24,361 nucleotides of DNA from JAIOHN01 sp038258185 (GTDB lineage Bacteria > Chloroflexota > Anaerolineae > Aggregatilineales > Phototrophicaceae), in NCBI GenBank assembly GCA_038258185.1, contig JBBSQD010000073.1, forward strand, positions 1 through 24,361, read 5' to 3'. Shown piece after piece: positions 7,326-15,115 of this stretch. Every line of letters begins with the position of its first letter. Position 1 is the first letter of the stretch. The position numbers were made by a program, and so were the translations under genes. The notes beneath the pieces were generated by a model. That model did not search any database. It saw only the letters and a list, made by a program, of their open reading frames with translations, and was not told where the DNA came from.

Positions 7326-8582
7326 TTAAACTAATGCAGCCTTATCCGTTACAGGAAGAACAAGAGTTTTCTCTTCAACTTCCACTGTGTCGAGACCCAT
7401 ATCAGCCTCCACCTTCAAATCACGTTTACTCAGCTCGGTCAGCAGATGCACCAGCAGCCAGCTCATACCCAGTTGAATACCGGTCATCACAAACATCGCG
7501 CTGGGAACCAGCAGGAACCAGGCCGGGTCGCTGTCATTGGGGATTACCGCTGCAGCGATGAACAACACCACACCGAAGACGAACAGTGCAATACCAATTG
7601 CCCCAAAGCGCTGTTCCAGTGGCTTACGGAAAACCGGACGGCCAAACAAGCCCTGGCGAATGGGACGACGATGGAACAGCGACACAATATAATTAAAGAC
7701 TGTGCCGGTACTGAACAGGTTGACCGCGACAATCGCCAGCGTCATCGCCACAAACAGGAGATTGGCGTAATCCGCGCGGTTCTGTACACCATTGCTCAAG
7801 GCGATGGCCCAGGGAACCAGCGCCAGCAGCGCCAGTGCCACTGCGAAAATGGATGCTGCCCCCAGCAAGCGCACCGGATTGTAAATGGCGGCTGTGCTAA
7901 GAATGCTGAACAGGAAGCGCAGGCCATCATGCACCACGCTCAATTTGCTTTCACCATCGCGCTCTTCGTACTTGATCGGCACTTCGATCATCTTAATATC
8001 TTCGTGCAGGGCGCGGGTGCTCATGACCGGCGTAAAGTTCAATCCATCCGGCAGCGGATACAGTTTTTCGAGAATTTCGCGTTTCAGGATACGCTGACCG
8101 CTGGCGCTGTCGGTGATACGGGTGTGAGCAATCACACTCACCAGACCCGCGAAAACTGTATTACCAATGCGGCGGGTGAGCGGCATCTTGCTTTCAATGC
8201 CAGCCATACGCGAGCCAATCACCAGATCAGCATCGTTGGCCTTCATGGCCTGGAACATCTTCGCATAATATTCGGGCGGATAAGTTCCATCGGCATCCAT
8301 AAATGCCAGATAATTGCCTTTTGCGTGGCGGAAACCGGTCTTCAAAGCCCCGCCATAGTTCTTATTTACCGTGTGCTGGATCAGCACCACACCCTGATCG
8401 GCATACCCACGGACGATTTCCGCCGTGCGATCTTTAGAGCAGTCATCGACGATAATCAATTCCATACCGTCCAGGCCGACCTTTTTCAAATCAGGCTCGA
8501 TCTTCAGAATACGATCAATAACTTCTGAAACGCCGCCTTCTTCGTTGTATGCTGGTATAACAATGGAGAGAATATTTTTCAT
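7326..8582 (-). CDS. GT2 family glycosyltransferase with C-terminal membrane domain
   Basis: This 418-residue protein has an N-terminal GT-A catalytic domain of the dolichyl/polyprenyl-phosphate mannosyltransferase type: VIPAYNEE at 8-15, DDCSKD at 46-51 and the DXD metal site DAD at 96-98. Four hydrophobic segments follow (about 238-262, 273-303, 328-347, 353-384) and then a charged cytosolic tail. Such proteins transfer a sugar from a nucleotide donor to a polyprenyl phosphate at the inner face of the membrane. I chose the ATG at 8582; the frame can be extended to a TTG at 8606, but GAGGGG lies inside that extension at SD distance from the ATG. It is the first gene of a unit with the radical SAM gene, downstream of a repeat array that may regulate it. 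Confidence 0.88.
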   Translation of the reverse strand: MKNILSIVIPAYNEEGGVSEVIDRILKIEPDLKKVGLDGMELIIVDDCSKDRTAEIVRGYADQGVVLIQHTVNKNYGGALKTGFRHAKGNYLAFMDADGTYPPEYYAKMFQAMKANDADLVIGSRMAGIESKMPLTRRIGNTVFAGLVSVIAHTRITDSASGQRILKREILEKLYPLPDGLNFTPVMSTRALHEDIKMIEVPIKYEERDGESKLSVVHDGLRFLFSILSTAAIYNPVRLLGAASIFAVALALLALVPWAIALSNGVQNRADYANLLFVAMTLAIVAVNLFSTGTVFNYIVSLFHRRPIRQGLFGRPVFRKPLEQRFGAIGIALFVFGVVLFIAAAVIPNDSDPAWFLLVPSAMFVMTGIQLGMSWLLVHLLTELSKRDLKVEADMGLDTVEVEEKTLVLPVTDKAALV

Positions 8583-8620
8583 TTTGTTCCGACCCCTCGT
8601 GAACAATTTTTACTGATTAC

Positions 8621-8688
8621 GCTAAAGATGACATGTCGGCCTAACGGGTGCCTAAAGCACGGCCTAACAGATGTTTGTAAGGTCTAAA
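8621..8688 (-). repeat. Array of phased TTAGGC-like direct repeats upstream of the glycosyltransferase
   Basis: Read on the minus strand there are TTTAGACC (8688-8681), GTTAGGCC (8668-8661), TTTAGGCA (8656-8649), GTTAGGCC (8645-8638) and a degenerate TTTAGC (8626-8621). The TTAG cores are spaced 20, 12, 11 and 19 nt, close to one or two helical turns. This arrangement resembles tandem half-sites of OmpR/PhoB-type response regulators. The array ends about 40 nt before the glycosyltransferase ATG, so it may overlap the promoter. The regulator is unknown. Confidence 0.45.
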
Positions 8689-8784
8689 TTTTTTGTGAAG
8701 GTTATTTTTCAGGCGTGAAAGGTGGTTGGATAGCCACTTTGCAAGGATACTTATCGGCCTTCATTTGAGGCAGACTCACCCAAA

Positions 8785-8814
8785 TAAAAACGAGAGCCTC
8801 AGTAAGCCTCTCGT
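8785..8814 (-). terminator. Intrinsic terminator after the acyltransferase gene
   Basis: On the minus strand ACGAGAG pairs with CTCTCGT (8814-8808 with 8796-8790) around an 11-nt loop, followed directly by TTTTTATTTG. It lies about 40 nt past the acyltransferase stop. It separates the heptose and acyltransferase genes from the glycosyltransferase and radical SAM unit. The rest of the 270-nt gap (8583-8852) holds no gene, only the repeat array and probably a promoter. Confidence 0.75.
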
Positions 8815-8852
8815 CAAAAGATATCCAAACTCATCAGGATGGAAAAATGCTG

Positions 8853-9629
8853 TCAGGAGCGCATTTTTTCCAGCGCCCCATAATGCACCTGCGCACCCAC
8901 CTGATCGCGCACCGCAGCGGCCTCGCGTCGGTCTTTGACCACCCGCGCTGGAACACCCACGGCCACGCTATAAGGCGGCAGACTCTTATTGACCACAGCC
9001 CCGGCACCCACAACACAACCTTTGCCGATAGTCACGCCATCAACCACCACCACATTAGACGCCAGCCAGACATCATCTTCAATAACAATGCCCTCAGCCG
9101 TAATCCCCTGATCCTTAATGTATTGATCGGGGTCAGCATAGACATGATTCACAGCGGCAATCTGCACCTGGGTGCCGGTATAGACCCCATTGCCGATACT
9201 CACGCCGCCCTGTCCGCGAATGCAGGTGTATTCACCGAAGAAGCAGTTTTCGCCGACGGTGATTCCAGCCTGTGGCAAGCCGCGGAAATTGAACACATGA
9301 AAAATAGTGCCGTGCATCAGGCTGGTGCCAGCACCGATACGGATGCCACTGGGCAAGGCGTGGAGATAAACCTGACTATCCAGATAAACCTGTTTGCCCA
9401 ATTGAATATTCGCCGGACACAACAGGCGCACATGGTGTTCAATGATGGATAGTCCATCTGATTTTAATAACAGCTTGTAAGCGATTCCGCGCAGCCCGAC
9501 TCCGATCAGACTCGGCATACTGCTCAGTAAGCCCATGACAGTCTGTTCAAGCACATAGCGTGGGATACTGGTGGATTGGCTTTTCAGGTAATACTGGAGT
9601 TCCTGTATCATGCCCATAAGACTGCTCAC
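8853..9629 (-). CDS. Hexapeptide-repeat (left-handed beta-helix) acyltransferase
   Basis: The protein has 258 residues. After about 70 N-terminal residues with a hydrophobic stretch, hexapeptide turns run from about 72 to 232, with a central AAVNHVY segment where His162 matches the catalytic histidine of NodL/LacA/CatB-type acetyltransferases. The region 180-230 (IEDDVWLASN, IGAGAVV-like turns, GVPARVV) is the standard end of this fold. It would move an acetyl or other acyl group from acyl-CoA to a sugar hydroxyl or amino group. Start choice is unsure: GTG at 9629 (weak SD AGAG), or in-frame ATGs at 9617 and 9611. It follows gmhB by about 17 nt and ends before a terminator, so it is the last gene of the heptose operon and may acylate the heptose product. 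Confidence 0.85.
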   Translation of the reverse strand: MSSLMGMIQELQYYLKSQSTSIPRYVLEQTVMGLLSSMPSLIGVGLRGIAYKLLLKSDGLSIIEHHVRLLCPANIQLGKQVYLDSQVYLHALPSGIRIGAGTSLMHGTIFHVFNFRGLPQAGITVGENCFFGEYTCIRGQGGVSIGNGVYTGTQVQIAAVNHVYADPDQYIKDQGITAEGIVIEDDVWLASNVVVVDGVTIGKGCVVGAGAVVNKSLPPYSVAVGVPARVVKDRREAAAVRDQVGAQVHYGALEKMRS

Positions 9630-9646
9630 TTGCTCTACAACATTAA

Positions 9647-10291
9647 CTAGAGGACGATTAATTCTTCCGGACGCAATGCCATATGGAAAGATCGCCGTAA
9701 ACGTGGGGTGGCTGTATCCATCTGGTCGCTATCCAAAGCGCCCAGAATCAGATCCGTCGCATCGGCCAGATCACAGGCCGCCCCCACCCGTACCGGATAT
9801 TGCGACAGGCAGGTATGAAAAAACTGGGGGCCGCGTCCGGTCATAACGAGGATGCTCCGCGCACCGACGGCCAGCCCGGCCTGCACATCTGACCACGCAT
9901 CGCCCACGATGAAACTGCGCGTCAGATCAATGCCGAATTCCATCGCAGCCTGTTTGAGCATACCGGGTTGCGGTTTACGACAATTGCAATTCTCATGGCC
10001 ATCATGTGGGCAATAATACACTTTGCTGATTTCGCCGCCGGCTGTGTGAATTTCTGCCATCATGCGACGATGAATATCGTCCAGCGTTTCGCTGGCAAGC
10101 ATACCGCGATTGACAACTGCCTGATTGGTGACGACAAAAATCGGCATGCCCATCTGTGACAGACGCTGAATACTTTTCAGTGCCCCCGGCAGAAATTTAA
10201 ATTCTTCCCAACTTTTCACATGGTCAGAGCGGTTAACATTGATAACCCCATCACGATCCAGAAAAATTGCACCCGTCGCAGCGACTGCCAT
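9647..10291 (-). CDS. gmhB: D-glycero-D-manno-heptose 1,7-bisphosphate 7-phosphatase (HAD)
   Basis: This 214-residue HAD phosphatase removes the 7-phosphate of heptose 1,7-bisphosphate. The nucleophile motif FLDRDGVIN places Asp12 and Asp14; FVVTNQ (52-57) is motif II. The zinc loop typical of GmhB is present: CPHDGHENCNC with Cys94, His96, Cys102 and Cys104. VGDAWSD near 129-135 is motif IV. I chose the ATG at 10291 because GGAG lies 8 nt upstream and it leaves the start 4 nt after the gmhA stop. A second in-frame ATG at 10309 would overlap gmhA by 14 nt and has no good SD. It belongs to the GmhA/HddA/GmhB set, so it most likely handles the alpha-1,7-bisphosphate made by HddA. A histidinol-phosphatase role is unlikely in this context. 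Confidence 0.88.
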   Translation of the reverse strand: MAVAATGAIFLDRDGVINVNRSDHVKSWEEFKFLPGALKSIQRLSQMGMPIFVVTNQAVVNRGMLASETLDDIHRRMMAEIHTAGGEISKVYYCPHDGHENCNCRKPQPGMLKQAAMEFGIDLTRSFIVGDAWSDVQAGLAVGARSILVMTGRGPQFFHTCLSQYPVRVGAACDLADATDLILGALDSDQMDTATPRLRRSFHMALRPEELIVL

Positions 10292-10295
10292 AGTT

Positions 10296-10895
10296 TCAGC
10301 TCCGGCCATTACTATCAGTATGATTCATCACGGGTTGGGGCTCACTGTTCAGCGCCAGCAGCTTTTCGCAGATCGCGTGTTCCAGCATCAAATGGATATC
10401 TTCGACAATCGCCATCACGTCCAGATTAATATGCAGTGGATAATCAACCATTGATTTCAGCTTGCCGCCATCATAACCGCAAAAGCCGATGGTGATTGCC
10501 CCAGCAGCTTTGGCGACTTCCATCGCATTCAGGACATTGCGGCTGTTGCCGCTGCCGCTGATGCCGATCACGATGTCATTTGCCCGTACTAAGGGCAGCA
10601 ATTGCTCGGAAAATACGCTGTCGTAATCAATGTCATTGCTCAAAGCGGTCATCAGCGCGTTGTTATCCGTCAATGAAATAACCCGAAAACGCGGTTGACC
10701 GGCGACAATGGGGCGTTTTGCCAGATCACAGGCAAAATGAGTTGCGGTGGCTGCACTGCCACCATTCCCACAGGTAAACACGGTCTGTCCAGCACGATTA
10801 GCCTGCATCAAGACATCGACAACCGCCTCTACTGCCTCGAATGGCACATTGTTGAGTTGGTCCTGTACGGTCTTGAAATAGTGACGAATTTCCAT
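10296..10895 (-). CDS. gmhA: Sedoheptulose 7-phosphate isomerase
   Basis: This 199-residue SIS-domain enzyme converts sedoheptulose 7-phosphate to D-glycero-D-manno-heptose 7-phosphate, the first step of nucleotide-heptose synthesis. Diagnostic parts are CGNGGSAATATHFACDL (42-58), the SGSGNS phosphate loop (113-118) and the C-terminal VEDIHLMLEH segment with Glu165, His168 and His173, which includes the family's acid/base region. Length matches the family (about 190-200). The ATG at 10895 has only a weak SD (GGGG about 11 nt away). It is followed by gmhB within a few bases. About 220 nt separate it from the hddA stop, with a hairpin in that gap, so gmhA may have its own promoter. Confidence 0.9.
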   Translation of the reverse strand: MEIRHYFKTVQDQLNNVPFEAVEAVVDVLMQANRAGQTVFTCGNGGSAATATHFACDLAKRPIVAGQPRFRVISLTDNNALMTALSNDIDYDSVFSEQLLPLVRANDIVIGISGSGNSRNVLNAMEVAKAAGAITIGFCGYDGGKLKSMVDYPLHINLDVMAIVEDIHLMLEHAICEKLLALNSEPQPVMNHTDSNGRS

Positions 10896-11032
10896 AAAGT
10901 TGTTTACCCCGTGTTTCTATTACGTGCCATCGCATATGTGCAAAATCACGCAAACTAATCGATGATATGTCTATACCATAATCCTGATGCCTTGCGCCCT
11001 CCAAACAAATACCTAACAACTTAATAGTGAAT

Positions 11033-11075
11033 TAGAAAAAATTTGTTACAGAGATAGCTGTTAAGACTATCTCTG
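11033..11075 (-). terminator. Hairpin after hddA, possible terminator
   Basis: CAGAGATAG (11049-11057) pairs perfectly with CTATCTCTG (11067-11075) around a 9-nt loop. On the minus strand a TTTTTT run follows about 9 nt after the stem, farther than in an ideal terminator. It begins about 40 nt past the hddA stop. It may attenuate rather than fully stop transcription into gmhA. The remaining gap up to gmhA shows no gene. Confidence 0.5.
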
Positions 11076-11115
11076 CGTCAGAAAAGTGGAAAAAAGGGGA
11101 TTTCAGAGCGTAGGG

Positions 11116-12123
11116 CTAGCGATTATCGAGCAATACCTGTGATCCCTCAAAGTCAAACTTGAAGTCCATGCGTTTGAGTTCGAGCGTGAGCAGCGCATCG
11201 GTCACGGCCTGCTGGCAGTCTTCATGGCAGTAAATCATCATAAAGCCGCCACCACCCGCCCCGGCGATCTTGCCACCTAATGCGCCATTTTCGCGTGCCA
11301 GTGAATACGCCTGGTCAATTTTATTATTGCTGATGTCCTCAACGACACCGCGTTTCTGCAACCATGACTGGTGCAGCAGATCACCGAAAGCATCCAGATC
11401 CTGACGGACAAGCGCATCCAGCATTTCCTGACCGAGTGCTTTGATACGGTGCATACGCTCTAAAGTCGATGCGTCCTGCTGCTGGCTGGCATTGGACTGC
11501 TTTTTGAGGATAGCGCCAGAATCGCGGGATTGGCCGGTAAAGAATAACATGATGCGCCGTTGCAATGCGGCTAAGGTCTCTGACTCTAAGGGTACAGGGG
11601 TGACAGTTGTGCCTTCCCGAGCAAACACAATCTGATTGAGGCCGCCCATCACCGAGCCGTATTCATCCTGTTTACCGCTGGGCAGATGCAACTTATGGAT
11701 GGCGATATCGCAGGCCATTTCAGCGATTTCCACTTTGCTCATGGGACGTTTGTGCCATGCCGCCAGCGCCGTGACCATCGAAATCGCGACTGCACCGGAC
11801 GACCCCAGTCCTGTCCCCGGAGGCACCTGCGACGACAGAAAAATATCAAGACCATCATATTGACCAAATTCGCGCAGGATGGCTTTTGCTAATCCCAATT
11901 CCCCATCGGTGAGTAATTCGTCTTTGCCCTGATGCCGGTAGAAAACCCGAAAGTCTGAGGAGGTGATCTGTAAGGCATTACCGACAGAGGGTTCGATGAC
12001 GGTATAAATGTAACGGTTAATTGCGGTATTGAGAACGACTCCGCCAAATTGATTATAATAAGCAGGCAGGTCGGTTCCACCACCACCCAGACTAATCCGC
12101 ACAGGTGCGCGTGCTATAAGCAA
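11116..12123 (-). CDS. hddA: D-glycero-alpha-D-manno-heptose 7-phosphate kinase (GHMP family)
   Basis: This 335-residue GHMP kinase phosphorylates the anomeric oxygen of heptose 7-phosphate. The N-terminus ARAPVRISLGGGGTDLP is characteristic of HddA-like sugar kinases. The ATP-binding motif PPGTGLGSSGAVA is at about 101-113, and the C-terminal glycine-rich motif GGKIAGAGGGGF is present. I start it at the TTG at 12123 because a perfect AGGAGG lies 6 nt upstream and HddA proteins begin just before this sequence. A TTG at 12141 lies upstream of that SD, so it is unlikely. HddA makes the alpha-1-phosphate and marks the GDP-heptose branch, unlike HldE of the ADP-heptose (LPS core) branch. A candidate -10 (TATGAT, 12176-12171) lies about 50 nt upstream. 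A fucokinase-like or other GHMP sugar kinase is the main alternative, but gmhA and gmhB next door favour HddA. Confidence 0.85.
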   Translation of the reverse strand: MLIARAPVRISLGGGGTDLPAYYNQFGGVVLNTAINRYIYTVIEPSVGNALQITSSDFRVFYRHQGKDELLTDGELGLAKAILREFGQYDGLDIFLSSQVPPGTGLGSSGAVAISMVTALAAWHKRPMSKVEIAEMACDIAIHKLHLPSGKQDEYGSVMGGLNQIVFAREGTTVTPVPLESETLAALQRRIMLFFTGQSRDSGAILKKQSNASQQQDASTLERMHRIKALGQEMLDALVRQDLDAFGDLLHQSWLQKRGVVEDISNNKIDQAYSLARENGALGGKIAGAGGGGFMMIYCHEDCQQAVTDALLTLELKRMDFKFDFEGSQVLLDNR

Positions 12124-12129
12124 ATTATG

Positions 12130-12135
12130 CCTCCT
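12130..12135 (-). promoter_or_regulatory. Consensus SD fixing a TTG start for hddA
   Basis: AGGAGG on the minus strand is the full anti-SD complement, 6 nt before a TTG codon. It decides the start because no ATG or GTG occurs at suitable distance and the family N-terminus begins right here. Confidence 0.7.
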
Positions 12136-12262
12136 GGACAACTATATTGCGGTTGAATAATAACAAAATAATCATAACTGATTAAAGCAGGACAAGGCTT
12201 GCACAAACATATAAAAAAACTGAAGATTTCCGAATTTTTGGTTTGCTTCTCACTTTGGTCAA

Positions 12263-12291
12263 TTGACAGTACACTCGTTACAGGTAAAAAT
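12263..12291 (+). promoter_or_regulatory. Promoter for the LysM/DUF4397 surface genes
   Basis: A perfect TTGACA (12263-12268) is followed after exactly 17 nt by AAAAAT (12286-12291, 4 of 6 matches). Transcription would start near 12298, leaving a leader of about 24 nt before the ATG at 12322. This is the best -35 in the window. The intergenic region is shared with the divergent hddA promoter. Confidence 0.55.
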
Positions 12292-12321
12292 GGGGACTGG
12301 TCGCGTAATTTCTGAGGGTCA

Positions 12322-12858
12322 ATGTACAGATTTGTTCGCTTTCTACGCACGCTCTTCATCATCGCGCTTCTCGCTGGGGTTATTGGTGGGGTAGTTTACT
12401 TTATTTTCACCAACAGCCAGAAGGATCAAACGGTCTTGTATAATCGAGCCGTGACCGCCGCTGTTGAGACAGCCGTGAAGAATGCGCTCTATGGCGCCAC
12501 CCGTACGGCTGAAGCGCCGCTTGACCAGTACCGGCTGATTACGCTGGGAAATGAAGATCAGGATCTGAATGAGCTGGCGCGCCAGTATCATACCAGTCTG
12601 GCCGCTATCCAGATGGCAAACGGCCTGCTTGAAGATGTGACATCCGGGCGTAACTCGCGTGTGATTGTCCCGGAAGGTATTCAGACACTCGACCCGCCCC
12701 GCCGCCTGACCATTTACACCGCGACTGAAGGCGATACTTTGCTTGATTTAGCACTGGCAAACGACGTGCCATTAGAGATCCTTGAAATGGATAACCCGGT
12801 ACTAGCGAATCGTACACTGTTACCCGGGGATATTGTGTTTATCGCAGCACTTTTATAA
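12322..12858 (+). CDS. Membrane-anchored protein with two LysM-like domains
   Basis: This 178-residue protein has basic residues and one hydrophobic segment at the N-terminus (about 10-30) that would anchor it with the rest outside the cell. Two LysM-like units follow: about 71-118 (LNELARQYHTSLAAIQMAN, then VIVPEG) and 129-176 (YTATEGDTLLDLALAND, then LLPGDIVFI). LysM binds N-acetylated glycans such as peptidoglycan, so it likely ties the surface complex to the wall. The stretch 38-65 (repeated Ala-Val/Thr-Ala) is probably a spacer helix. GAGGG lies 3 nt before the ATG. It is the first gene of a three-gene set with two DUF4397-like proteins. The specific role is unknown. Confidence 0.8.
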   Translation: MYRFVRFLRTLFIIALLAGVIGGVVYFIFTNSQKDQTVLYNRAVTAAVETAVKNALYGATRTAEAPLDQYRLITLGNEDQDLNELARQYHTSLAAIQMANGLLEDVTSGRNSRVIVPEGIQTLDPPRRLTIYTATEGDTLLDLALANDVPLEILEMDNPVLANRTLLPGDIVFIAALL

Positions 12859-12881
12859 GCGCCAATTGAGCAGGGAACAGA

Positions 12882-15098
12882 TTGCCGATGCCGGTTTTTA
12901 AGTTTTCATTCAGGTCTTTACTGGTTCTTATCCTGTCTTTAACCATCATCACTGCGGGTTGCGACGCAAATGTGCAGGCACCGCCGCCGATCACAGTGGT
13001 CATTACAGCAGTGAATGACCAGCAGGCGCTTGATGATGCGGTCAATGCGGCGCTGACGGCTACCGCTCAGGAAAATACCTATGCGACCGAAACCCAGCTT
13101 GCCCGCGCGGCGATCAGCCTGACACCCTCCATCACACCGACGATCACGCCGACTTTAGCACCACCGACGGCTACGCCTTTTCTATCGCCTACGCCGACAT
13201 CCACCGCAACTGAAACGCTGACACCGACTTTAGCGCCGTTAGCATCCAATACACCTTCGATGGTGGATACGGATACCAATGGACGGATTCGTTTCTTACA
13301 TGTCTGGCGGCCAGACATCAACGCCCTGCCCATTGATATTCTGATTGAAGATACGCCCGTTGTGCGCGACTTTCAGTTGGGCGCCAGCACCGGTTATCAG
13401 AGTGTTGCCGCCGGAACAATCCGCGTATCTGTCGTGCAATCGGTCACTGCCGAGGCGCTCGCCAATCCAAATCCGAGTAATCTTCCTGTCCCCATTCTCA
13501 CTCAGGCCATTGATGTGCCGCGTGGCGGCAGCTTATCTATTGCCCTGGCTGACCTGGGAGATGGGCTGACCCTTGTCCCGATTACCGAAGATGTCTCTCC
13601 ACTATCGACCGGAGAGACGCGCCTTAATATTTTGCAGGCCAATGCGAATTTACTGAGATCCAACGTCAGCACCTCCGATACCGGTATGACTCTGGTATCT
13701 AATATTGCTCTGGGAGATACACCCGGCCCCTTCGATTTCGCAGCAGGCCAGTTATCTCTGCAATTGTTCGATGCGGACAGCCCATCGCAACTCATCGCCA
13801 ATCTACAGCCGTTCACAGTCAGCCCGCACGTGAATTACCTGCTGGTTTTCCTGCCACCTGCAAGAGATGATCAATCATCACAAGTGACCGATTTCCTGCT
13901 TTTCGAAGGCAGTGTCGGCATGACCGAGTCCGAGGTGGGCGTGCGTTACTTAAATGCGGCCATCAGTGCTGGGCCGGTGCGTGTCTTCCTCAATGGTGAA
14001 ATTCTGGTCAATGAGTTACAGGTCGGGCAGGCGACGGTTACGCTGCCTTCATCCACACTGGGCAATCAGTTGTCTATCGTTAGTCTGGCAGGCGCAGAGG
14101 TCTATAGTGGCAGTCTGGGGCCGTGGCAGAATGCAGAGCAAAGCAAAAGTCCTAAAATCGTACTCATCACGGATGCACCAGCCACACAGGGAAGCCCTGT
14201 CCGGGTGGAGCCTATCACCTTTTTTGAGGGGACGCCGCCCTCGTTAACCCGTTCCAACGTCCGGCTGATTCATGGTCTGACCGGTGTAACCCGCACCTTA
14301 GACCTGGAAATTCGCTCCACAAACCCGACGATCATTACCAATGCGGTGGGTGTCCCGCAGAGCCAGCAAGGCGATACTACCTGGTCACCGGTTGTTCAGA
14401 ATATCGGTTTTGGCACCGCATCCAATTACACGGTGAGAACACCGAATCTATTTGATGTGCGTTTGGTGCTGTCCGGCTCAAGTACCGCCCAGGCACAGAT
14501 ACCCACCTTACAATTACTGCCGGGTGGAGTCTATGATTTTGTCGCTCTGCCGGGGGGCAGCGCCCAGGGTGTGGCGCGTCTGCTGTTACTCCAGCCCGAA
14601 GTGCAGGTTTCGGTTTTCGGTGTTAATCAATCGGATCCAGCCGTTGTTCAGGAACAGGTCGAAGCTATTCTCACGGCATCCGCACCAGCCGTAACCGTGA
14701 CTCCTACCAGCTTCAGTACCGCTACCGCGACAATCTCGCCTGTACCCACCAATACACCACAGGGCACGAATACACCTAACATCCCTGATCCAGTCATCGT
14801 GGTTAATCCAAAACCGCCGAATACGGCTGTAGGCGCATTGATACTGCGAGCGCAGAATTTTTCGCCGCAGCGCCGCTACACCGTTCGGCTGGATAATGAG
14901 CCTGAAAATATCAGCGGCAGCATCAACGATGATGGCACCTTGCTGTTGACTGTTCCTATACCGGCAAACTTCGAACCCGGCACGCATACTGTCCGTATCT
15001 GCGTGGACTGTCGCCCGGGTGGTATGCAGCAGGAGGGTGCTGCCGTATTTTATGTTGCTGATCCTAACCGCACGGCGACCCCGACACCGGATCGCTAA
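12882..15098 (+). CDS. Large lipoprotein with DUF4397-like modules and Thr/Pro linkers
   Basis: This 738-residue protein begins with a signal sequence ending in the lipobox TAGC (Cys27), so it is probably lipid-anchored outside the membrane. A helical Ala/Thr region (45-75) leads into a Thr/Pro linker (80-125). Then come about four beta-rich modules (133-235, 246-335, 351-430, 459-565) with openings such as RIRFLHVWRPDINALPIDI and VRLIHGL, recalling DUF4397 domains. A second Thr/Pro linker (600-635), a beta domain (636-725) with a Cys707/Cys710 pair, and a TPTP tail complete it. The start is TTG at 12882 (AGGGA 5 nt upstream) or ATG at 12888. Function unknown; likely adhesive or structural. 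The Thr/Pro style is typical of Chloroflexota exported proteins. Confidence 0.75.
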   Translation: MPMPVFKFSFRSLLVLILSLTIITAGCDANVQAPPPITVVITAVNDQQALDDAVNAALTATAQENTYATETQLARAAISLTPSITPTITPTLAPPTATPFLSPTPTSTATETLTPTLAPLASNTPSMVDTDTNGRIRFLHVWRPDINALPIDILIEDTPVVRDFQLGASTGYQSVAAGTIRVSVVQSVTAEALANPNPSNLPVPILTQAIDVPRGGSLSIALADLGDGLTLVPITEDVSPLSTGETRLNILQANANLLRSNVSTSDTGMTLVSNIALGDTPGPFDFAAGQLSLQLFDADSPSQLIANLQPFTVSPHVNYLLVFLPPARDDQSSQVTDFLLFEGSVGMTESEVGVRYLNAAISAGPVRVFLNGEILVNELQVGQATVTLPSSTLGNQLSIVSLAGAEVYSGSLGPWQNAEQSKSPKIVLITDAPATQGSPVRVEPITFFEGTPPSLTRSNVRLIHGLTGVTRTLDLEIRSTNPTIITNAVGVPQSQQGDTTWSPVVQNIGFGTASNYTVRTPNLFDVRLVLSGSSTAQAQIPTLQLLPGGVYDFVALPGGSAQGVARLLLLQPEVQVSVFGVNQSDPAVVQEQVEAILTASAPAVTVTPTSFSTATATISPVPTNTPQGTNTPNIPDPVIVVNPKPPNTAVGALILRAQNFSPQRRYTVRLDNEPENISGSINDDGTLLLTVPIPANFEPGTHTVRICVDCRPGGMQQEGAAVFYVADPNRTATPTPDR

Positions 15099-15115
15099 AT
15101 CAATTGGATAAACGT

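Noticed and set aside
7446..8528. 360-codon open frame on the plus strand opposite the glycosyltransferase
   Set aside because: It is antisense to a clear GT2 coding sequence, is rich in His/Gln/Arg as expected for a shadow frame, and shows no domain or SD.
8847..9452. 201-codon plus-strand frame opposite the acyltransferase
   Set aside because: Antisense shadow; the repeated pattern comes from the hexapeptide repeats on the other strand.
9647..12123. ADP-heptose pathway for LPS core
   Set aside because: The kinase is of the GHMP (HddA) type, not HldE, and no heptosyltransferase or LPS gene is present.
13105..13262. Tandem DNA repeat or CRISPR-like array
   Set aside because: The repetition comes from Thr/Pro codons in an exported-protein linker; units are irregular and stay in frame.
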